Source of the DNA: CAYLHF01 sp964383365
GTDB taxonomy: Bacteria; Bacteroidota; Rhodothermia; Rhodothermales; UBA10348
Reading direction: 5' to 3'
Length of the DNA stretch: 64,000 nucleotides
Assembly (NCBI GenBank): GCA_964383365.1
Contig: CAYLHF010000014.1
Coordinates: 1-64,000, forward strand
Part shown: piece by piece, positions 59,799 to 64,000 of the stretch
Position numbering within the stretch: the stretch's first letter is position 1
How the letters are laid out: every line of letters starts with the position of its first letter
Made by a program: the position numbers and the translations under genes
Notes under the pieces: generated by a model
The model's input: the letters and a program-made list of their open reading frames with translations, nothing else
Databases searched by the model: none
What the model was told of the DNA's origin: nothing

Positions 59799-59802
59799 GC
59801 GA

Positions 59803-60822
59803 TCAACTCGTCGATTGGATGATAGTCGATGTGCTTGTGGTCGAAGCCGGGTGTTGGAAAATCAATCGGGCAGCGCCCAGCATGCCGACCTCGTTGCCCC
59901 TGGTTTCCTGGACAATTTCTATGTCATCCCGAATGGATGGGACTACATATCTCCTGACCGTATCACGAACGGAGCTCAAAATGAAATCTCCGGCAGCGGA
60001 GAGACCACCCCCAACGACAACCTTTCGAATGTCCAGTAGCGCGACCGATGATCCTATGACGCATCCAAGTTTATGTCCAGCCCAGGCTAGAATGTCAGCG
60101 GCCTCCTGGTCACCCGATTTGGCTGCATCAAAAAGGACTTTGGGTGTGATGCCTTTCAGTTTTGGACCGATCATGTCGTATATCAGGCTCTCGGGGTGAT
60201 TCCTCAGGCGATATCGCGCATATCTTGACAAGTACCGTTGTCCGAGATAGGCCTCTATGGCTCCTGCTATTCCCGTTCGATCCATCGGACCCTCATAGTC
60301 GATGGTCATGCGCCCAATTTCTCCCGCAGCCCCTGTAGTTCCTCGAAAGATATTTTTCTTGTGGATAATGGCGCCACCCACCCCGGTACCAAGAGTCACC
60401 ATGATGAATGAATCGAACATGGTCCCGGCTCCATAAAAAGCAGACCCCAGAGCAGCAGCGTTAGCATCATTGTCTACGATGACAGGTATTGGCCGATCCT
60501 GCCTGTTGTGCAGTTCGTGTGAGAGGTCTATCACGTCCCAGCCCGGGAAATTGGGAGGATACTGGACGGTCTTCTGGTCTAGATCGACAGCCCCTGGGGC
60601 TCCGATGCCGATTCCAGCAACCGTTTTTCCGTCTCCGTCGGCGTACGCCACAAGATCGGAAACAAGCACGCCAATGCGGTCAATAACGTGTGTAGGACCA
60701 TTATCTGCACCCGTCTCTGATTCCAACGTGTGCATCAGGCCGGAGTCCTCCGAGACGATAGCGGCCTTGATATTGGTTCCGCCGAGATCTACGCCAATGG
60801 CTGTCAGCTCCTTATCTTCCAT
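59803..60822 (-). CDS. ROK-family sugar kinase (glucokinase-like) without the zinc motif
   Basis: A 339-residue kinase. The phosphate-binding loop GVDLGGTNIKAAIV is at residues 10-23, the catalytic Asp region VDNDANAAALG at about 116-126, and VTLGTGVGGAII at 142-153. Most ROK proteins have GHM/T...CxCGxxGCxE next; here the stretch is GEIGRMTIDYEGPMDRTGIA, so the His and all three Cys are missing. Glucose is the likely substrate but this is not certain. It sits between an ftsB-like gene (9 bases) and lptD (4 bases). Confidence 0.88.
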   Translation of the reverse strand: MEDKELTAIGVDLGGTNIKAAIVSEDSGLMHTLESETGADNGPTHVIDRIGVLVSDLVAYADGDGKTVAGIGIGAPGAVDLDQKTVQYPPNFPGWDVIDLSHELHNRQDRPIPVIVDNDANAAALGSAFYGAGTMFDSFIMVTLGTGVGGAIIHKKNIFRGTTGAAGEIGRMTIDYEGPMDRTGIAGAIEAYLGQRYLSRYARYRLRNHPESLIYDMIGPKLKGITPKVLFDAAKSGDQEAADILAWAGHKLGCVIGSSVALLDIRKVVVGGGLSAAGDFILSSVRDTVRRYVVPSIRDDIEIVQETRGNEVGMLGAARLIFQHPASTTSTSTIIQSTS

Positions 60823-60831
60823 TCATATCTC

Positions 60832-61137
60832 CTACTTCTTCTTGATTGGATAGACCGTTTCGCCATCTTTGCTCATGCCATATTGCTCACGGGCGATCCG
60901 TTCTACTTCCGCATCGGTGAGCCTACGTTGCAGTCGTACTTCAAGATCTCTGATCCTTCTCCCGATTAACGTCGTATCCTGTTCGATAATCGACTTCTCC
61001 CGATGCAACCGGTAGCGAAAATAGAGACTGTGACTGTCAAGAAATGATATCCAGACGAGAATGAAAACGCCGACACCAATCAGAATCCATTTCCAGAATC
61101 GACCGGGAAAATGATACAATGGGTCCCGAAGGTCCAT
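60832..61137 (-). CDS. FtsB/DivIC-type septum formation initiator
   Basis: A 101-residue bitopic membrane protein. A short cytoplasmic N-terminus precedes a membrane helix (WILIGVGVFILVWISFLDSH). A periplasmic coiled coil follows (LHREKSIIEQDTTLIGRRIR), and the conserved end VERIAREQYGMSKDGETVYPI is typical of the family. It probably bridges FtsL and FtsQ in the divisome. It lies 52 bases after eno, a neighbour relationship also seen in Proteobacteria. Confidence 0.9.
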   Translation of the reverse strand: MDLRDPLYHFPGRFWKWILIGVGVFILVWISFLDSHSLYFRYRLHREKSIIEQDTTLIGRRIRDLEVRLQRRLTDAEVERIAREQYGMSKDGETVYPIKKK

Positions 61138-61189
61138 GACTATCGTTCATCTGTGACGTCGAAGGATAACCGCAGCAGCCACTCTCAAT

Positions 61190-62476
61190 CTACGAAAACC
61201 GGAATGTGCTTGTCCCGGAAAATCGTGCACTTGAGCCGAGTTCTTCTTCGATCCGAATCAGTTGGTTATACTTGGCCAGCCGATCACTTCTGCTCGCAGA
61301 TCCTGTCTTTATTTGTCCGGAATTGACTGCAACGGATAGGTCGGCGATAAAAGAATCTTCGGTCTCACCGGATCGATGCGAGATGACGGTCGCAAATCGA
61401 TGTTTGTGTGCCAGTTCAATAGCAGAGAGGGTCTCGGTCAGTGTTCCAATCTGATTGAGTTTTATCAGGATGGCATTCCCGCACGCTTCCTTTATTCCAC
61501 GCGCGAGAAAAGCCGTGTTCGTCACAAAGATATCGTCTCCTACCAATTGAACATCGGAACCCACTTCTGCGGTCAGTTCAGTCCAGCCCGTCCAGTCGTT
61601 TTCGTCCATCCCATCTTCAAGTGAAATAATGGGATATTTTTTCAACCAATCAGACCAGAATGAGACCATCTCTTCCGACGTTCTCTTTCTTTTGGGATCA
61701 CTTTTCCAGAACACATAGCTACCATCAGAAAACATCTCACTTGCGGCTGGATCAAGCGCAATGAAGATGTCTTCTCCGGGTCTATATCCCGCCTTCTCGA
61801 TTGCTCTTAGAATGACCTCAACGGCTTCCTCGTTGGAACCCAGATTGGGTGCGAATCCACCTTCATCTCCTACGGCAGTCTGATAACCTCTTTCTCCTAG
61901 GACCGATCGAAGTACATGGAAGACTTCGACTCCCATCCGGAGGGCGTGTGAAAATGATTCAGCCCCGGCAGGCATGATCATAAATTCCTGCATATCGACA
62001 CTGTTGTCCGCGTGCCTACCCCCGTTGACAATATTCATCATGGGGACGGGAAGTTCTAGCGCTCCGGTACCACCGATATAACGATAGAGAGGCAATCCTG
62101 ACGCTTCAGCAGCGGCCCGGGCGACAGCAAGCGATGCCCCCAGGATGGCGTTAGCACCAAGATTAGCCTTATTTGGAGTTCCGTCAAGATCAATCAGCGA
62201 CTGATCGATTTCAGCCTGATCAAATAAGAATGCCCCCTCAAGGGCCGGCGCGATCGACTCGTTGACGTTGGCTACCGCCTGATCAACGCCTTTGCCTCCG
62301 TACCTCGTCGGATCGGCGTCCCGCAATTCGACGGCTTCGTTTTCACCGGTGGAGGCACCGCTCGGGACAGATGCACGACCTACATATCCGTCACTGGTCA
62401 GGACTTCTACTTCTACTGTCGGATTCCCCCGGCTGTCAAATATCTGACGAGCATGAACATCTGCGATTACTGACAT
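61190..62476 (-). CDS. eno: Enolase
   Basis: A 428-residue glycolytic enzyme interconverting 2-phosphoglycerate and PEP. Seen are the N-terminal VHARQIFDSRGNPTVEVEV, the loop SVPSGASTGENEAVELRD, DEGGFAPNL, the metal ligand region LEDGMDENDW and the signature LIKLNQIGTLTE, then SHRSGETEDSFIADL. It is complete. It lies 12 bases after a TPR protein gene and upstream of ftsB. Confidence 0.98.
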   Translation of the reverse strand: MSVIADVHARQIFDSRGNPTVEVEVLTSDGYVGRASVPSGASTGENEAVELRDADPTRYGGKGVDQAVANVNESIAPALEGAFLFDQAEIDQSLIDLDGTPNKANLGANAILGASLAVARAAAEASGLPLYRYIGGTGALELPVPMMNIVNGGRHADNSVDMQEFMIMPAGAESFSHALRMGVEVFHVLRSVLGERGYQTAVGDEGGFAPNLGSNEEAVEVILRAIEKAGYRPGEDIFIALDPAASEMFSDGSYVFWKSDPKRKRTSEEMVSFWSDWLKKYPIISLEDGMDENDWTGWTELTAEVGSDVQLVGDDIFVTNTAFLARGIKEACGNAILIKLNQIGTLTETLSAIELAHKHRFATVISHRSGETEDSFIADLSVAVNSGQIKTGSASRSDRLAKYNQLIRIEEELGSSARFSGTSTFRFS

Positions 62477-62488
62477 AAAGCAATTTTA

Positions 62489-63811
62489 TTATCGAACTTT
62501 TGTTCGTTCTCCAATCCATGTATAACAACCGTAGTCAACCGTGTAGCTGTCGCCTGCTTTCCAGTTCTTGAAAAACTTATCCTCGGCTGTAGGGAAGAAT
62601 TTGACGAGGCCGCGAGCTCTCTGACGAGCCTGTTTCGACAGTTTTTCGTCCCGTGCTGCTGCCCGATCAAAATAGTCTGCAGCCAGCCAATACACGGCTC
62701 GATCCTCTCGTTCAAACGATCCGCATCCCTGAACTGCGGTGACGTATAAATCAGCGATTGCCACGAGCGCTCTTCCGTACGACGGGTCTATCTTGAGAAC
62801 CTTTCGAAATGAGGTTCGGGCCCTGGAATAGCGTCCCTGTTGTTGAAAGGCAGTACCAATGTTGTAATAGACCTCGCGTGCAGCTTCCTGTCCACCATCG
62901 AGTTCCAGTGACTTTTCATACAGTGAGATGGCTTCATCGGCCTCTCCGTCATCCAGTCGCATCTTCGCGATTTGTCGATACGTTCTGGCTGATGGCGACA
63001 TCTCCAGGAGCTTCGTTCCGAGATCGTACAGCTTGCTTCGCATGCCCTCCTCTGCGTACAGATCGAAGAGTTCTGACATCAGTTCCGGATTCTCTTCATC
63101 TTTTGCCAACTGGCCTTCAAGAAATTCAATTCGCTCTTCCGGAGATGTAAAGAGCGTACCCCGCCATTGGTCCAACATCTCCTTGACGGTCTCGTCATCT
63201 GCGTGACTAGCCTCGACGAGATCCATAAATGCGATGGCGTCCGACTTCCTGTCCTTCTGGACGTAATCGGATATGATGTAATTGAGGTAATACTGCTGAA
63301 GGCGCGTGGAGTCAATGTCAAATGCATGGCGATAGATCGGACCAACTTCAGGCTGAAGATCCTCCAGTTCTGCAGCATGTTTCTGTATAAAACGCCCCTT
63401 GTCAAACAACCATTTGAACGCGTCCGCTTCGATACCAACGTCCAGTAATCTGGTCACAGCAGAATCAAAAATGTAGAGCGAACTATCCAGATAGGTCCGT
63501 ACATCGGCCGGATCCGTCAGACTCATACCAATGCCTTCATAGGTTTCGACGGCCCTGCGAAAATTACGGTCCGATTTCGTTGGGAATTCCGGTGCACACG
63601 TTAGAATCCATCTCAGATAAGGAAGGGCGGTGTCATAGCTCTTATTCTTGAAATCCTCCGCGTACAGGCTATAATTCATCCGGATCGTCGTGTCATCGTC
63701 CGTGCAGGCGCCCTGCGCCGCTGCAGAACGGGAAAGACCACTCCATACCGAAAAAATAGCCATCAGGGCCAATACGCCCGTGTGTGCGGAGAATGAAATA
63801 CTGTTATTCAT
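62489..63811 (-). CDS. Exported tetratricopeptide-repeat protein
   Basis: A 440-residue protein with a signal peptide (VLALMAIFSVWSGLSRSAAAQ). It has TPR units through most of its length, best seen in the C-terminal half (DDGEADEAISLYEKSLELDG; YYNIGTAFQQQGRYSRARTS; FRKVLKIDPSYGRALVAIAD). It is probably periplasmic or outer-membrane associated and acts as a scaffold; no enzymatic motif is seen. It is followed 12 bases later by eno and preceded by an outer-membrane protein gene, so they probably share a transcript. Confidence 0.82.
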   Translation of the reverse strand: MNNSISFSAHTGVLALMAIFSVWSGLSRSAAAQGACTDDDTTIRMNYSLYAEDFKNKSYDTALPYLRWILTCAPEFPTKSDRNFRRAVETYEGIGMSLTDPADVRTYLDSSLYIFDSAVTRLLDVGIEADAFKWLFDKGRFIQKHAAELEDLQPEVGPIYRHAFDIDSTRLQQYYLNYIISDYVQKDRKSDAIAFMDLVEASHADDETVKEMLDQWRGTLFTSPEERIEFLEGQLAKDEENPELMSELFDLYAEEGMRSKLYDLGTKLLEMSPSARTYRQIAKMRLDDGEADEAISLYEKSLELDGGQEAAREVYYNIGTAFQQQGRYSRARTSFRKVLKIDPSYGRALVAIADLYVTAVQGCGSFEREDRAVYWLAADYFDRAAARDEKLSKQARQRARGLVKFFPTAEDKFFKNWKAGDSYTVDYGCYTWIGERTKVR

Positions 63812-63866
63812 GGTAAAAACCGTCTGTCAGGCAAATTGCGTCTTCGGTCATTAAGACCACGGAAAG

Positions 63867-64000
63867 TCAGCCCAGTTTCCTTTTCGTAAACCAGCGCTCA
63901 CCAAAATTCAAGTTCAAGCCGAAACGTACATAACGATCCCGAATTAAACCGTTAGAGGTTGTACCCTGTCGGCCGATATCCAGATTGAGATCAATGCTCG
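63867..64000 (-). CDS. C-terminal end of an outer-membrane beta-barrel protein (partial)
   Basis: The last 44 residues of a gene that continues beyond the window: SIDLNLDIGRQGTTSNGLIR, then RDRYVRFGLNLNFGERWFTK, ending RKLG and TGA at 63869-63867. Alternating strand-like residues and a terminal aromatic-rich strand fit the closing strands of a barrel, a pattern common among Bacteroidota outer-membrane proteins. The TPR gene starts 55 bases downstream. The identity of the whole protein cannot be given. Confidence 0.65.
   Translation of the reverse strand, partial: SIDLNLDIGRQGTTSNGLIRDRYVRFGLNLNFGERWFTKRKLG

Overview
The window is a dense, mostly housekeeping stretch of a bacterial chromosome with roughly balanced base composition. 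It is probably from the Bacteroidota side, with Rhodothermota (Rhodothermales-like) the best guess. Pointers to this are the GWxTD-domain protein, a carboxypeptidase-regulatory-domain/DUF5686-type outer-membrane protein, a TonB-dependent receptor coupled to a small lipoprotein, a Bacteroidota-style LptD, a bS16 protein with a long Ala/Glu/Lys tail, promoter boxes of the TTTG...TAnnTTTG kind, and scarce Shine-Dalgarno sequences with many GTG/TTG starts. A run of 100 N inside rpsP and the draft quality suggest a metagenome-assembled or draft genome. The taxonomic call is inference from gene content only.

Layout, left to right. 0-5 kb: dnaK (minus), then pgsA-pyrE-cinA (plus). 5-13 kb: recA, a PAP2 phosphatase, a DUF5686-type outer-membrane protein, a 3-mercaptopyruvate-type sulfurtransferase (minus) and mutS. 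13-20 kb: a GT2 glycosyltransferase (minus), purD with a secreted beta-propeller protein, adk with a catalytically dead M16 homologue, then a minus-strand set of 5-formyl-THF cyclo-ligase and two PspC proteins. At 20.4 kb lies a broken carboxymuconolactone-decarboxylase-family gene. 20.7-25.3 kb: the translation/secretion operon ffh-rpsP-rimM-trmD-rplS, ended by a hairpin, then smpB. 25.4-31.3 kb: TonB receptor plus lipoprotein, and a TPR-GWxTD protein. 31.3-37.9 kb (minus): ftsK-purK-purE, gcvT and a prephenate dehydrogenase with ACT domain. 38-47.2 kb: a glutaryl-CoA-dehydrogenase-like enzyme, two small membrane/coiled-coil proteins, rsgA, topA (minus), ppdK and two more small unknown proteins. 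47.2-56.7 kb: lon, a hybrid histidine kinase, cystathionine beta-synthase with a DUF3467 protein, an LptF/LptG permease, sucC and an orphan ABC ATPase. 56.7-64 kb: a minus-strand run of outer-membrane protein (partial), TPR protein, eno, ftsB-like, a ROK kinase, lptD and a BON protein.

Functionally the genes cover DNA repair and recombination (recA, mutS, cinA, topA, ftsK), purine/pyrimidine and one-carbon metabolism (purD, purE, purK, pyrE, adk, gcvT, 5-FCL), protein synthesis, targeting and quality control (rpsP, rplS, rimM, trmD, rsgA, smpB, ffh, dnaK, lon), central carbon metabolism (eno, ppdK, sucC, ROK kinase), and envelope biogenesis (pgsA, lptD, lptF/G, PAP2, ftsB).

I see no prophage, insertion sequence, CRISPR array, tRNA/rRNA gene or recognisable defence system, and I do not claim a new multi-gene system. 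The items most worth a second look are three exact-length 21-bp tandem repeats just upstream of ftsK, two separate tandem pairs of small uncharacterised proteins, the internally deleted CMD-family gene, the non-catalytic M16 homologue, the zinc-site-less ROK kinase, an unusual Lys in the AMP-binding motif of adenylate kinase, and a gap in rpsP whose stated length puts its tail out of frame.
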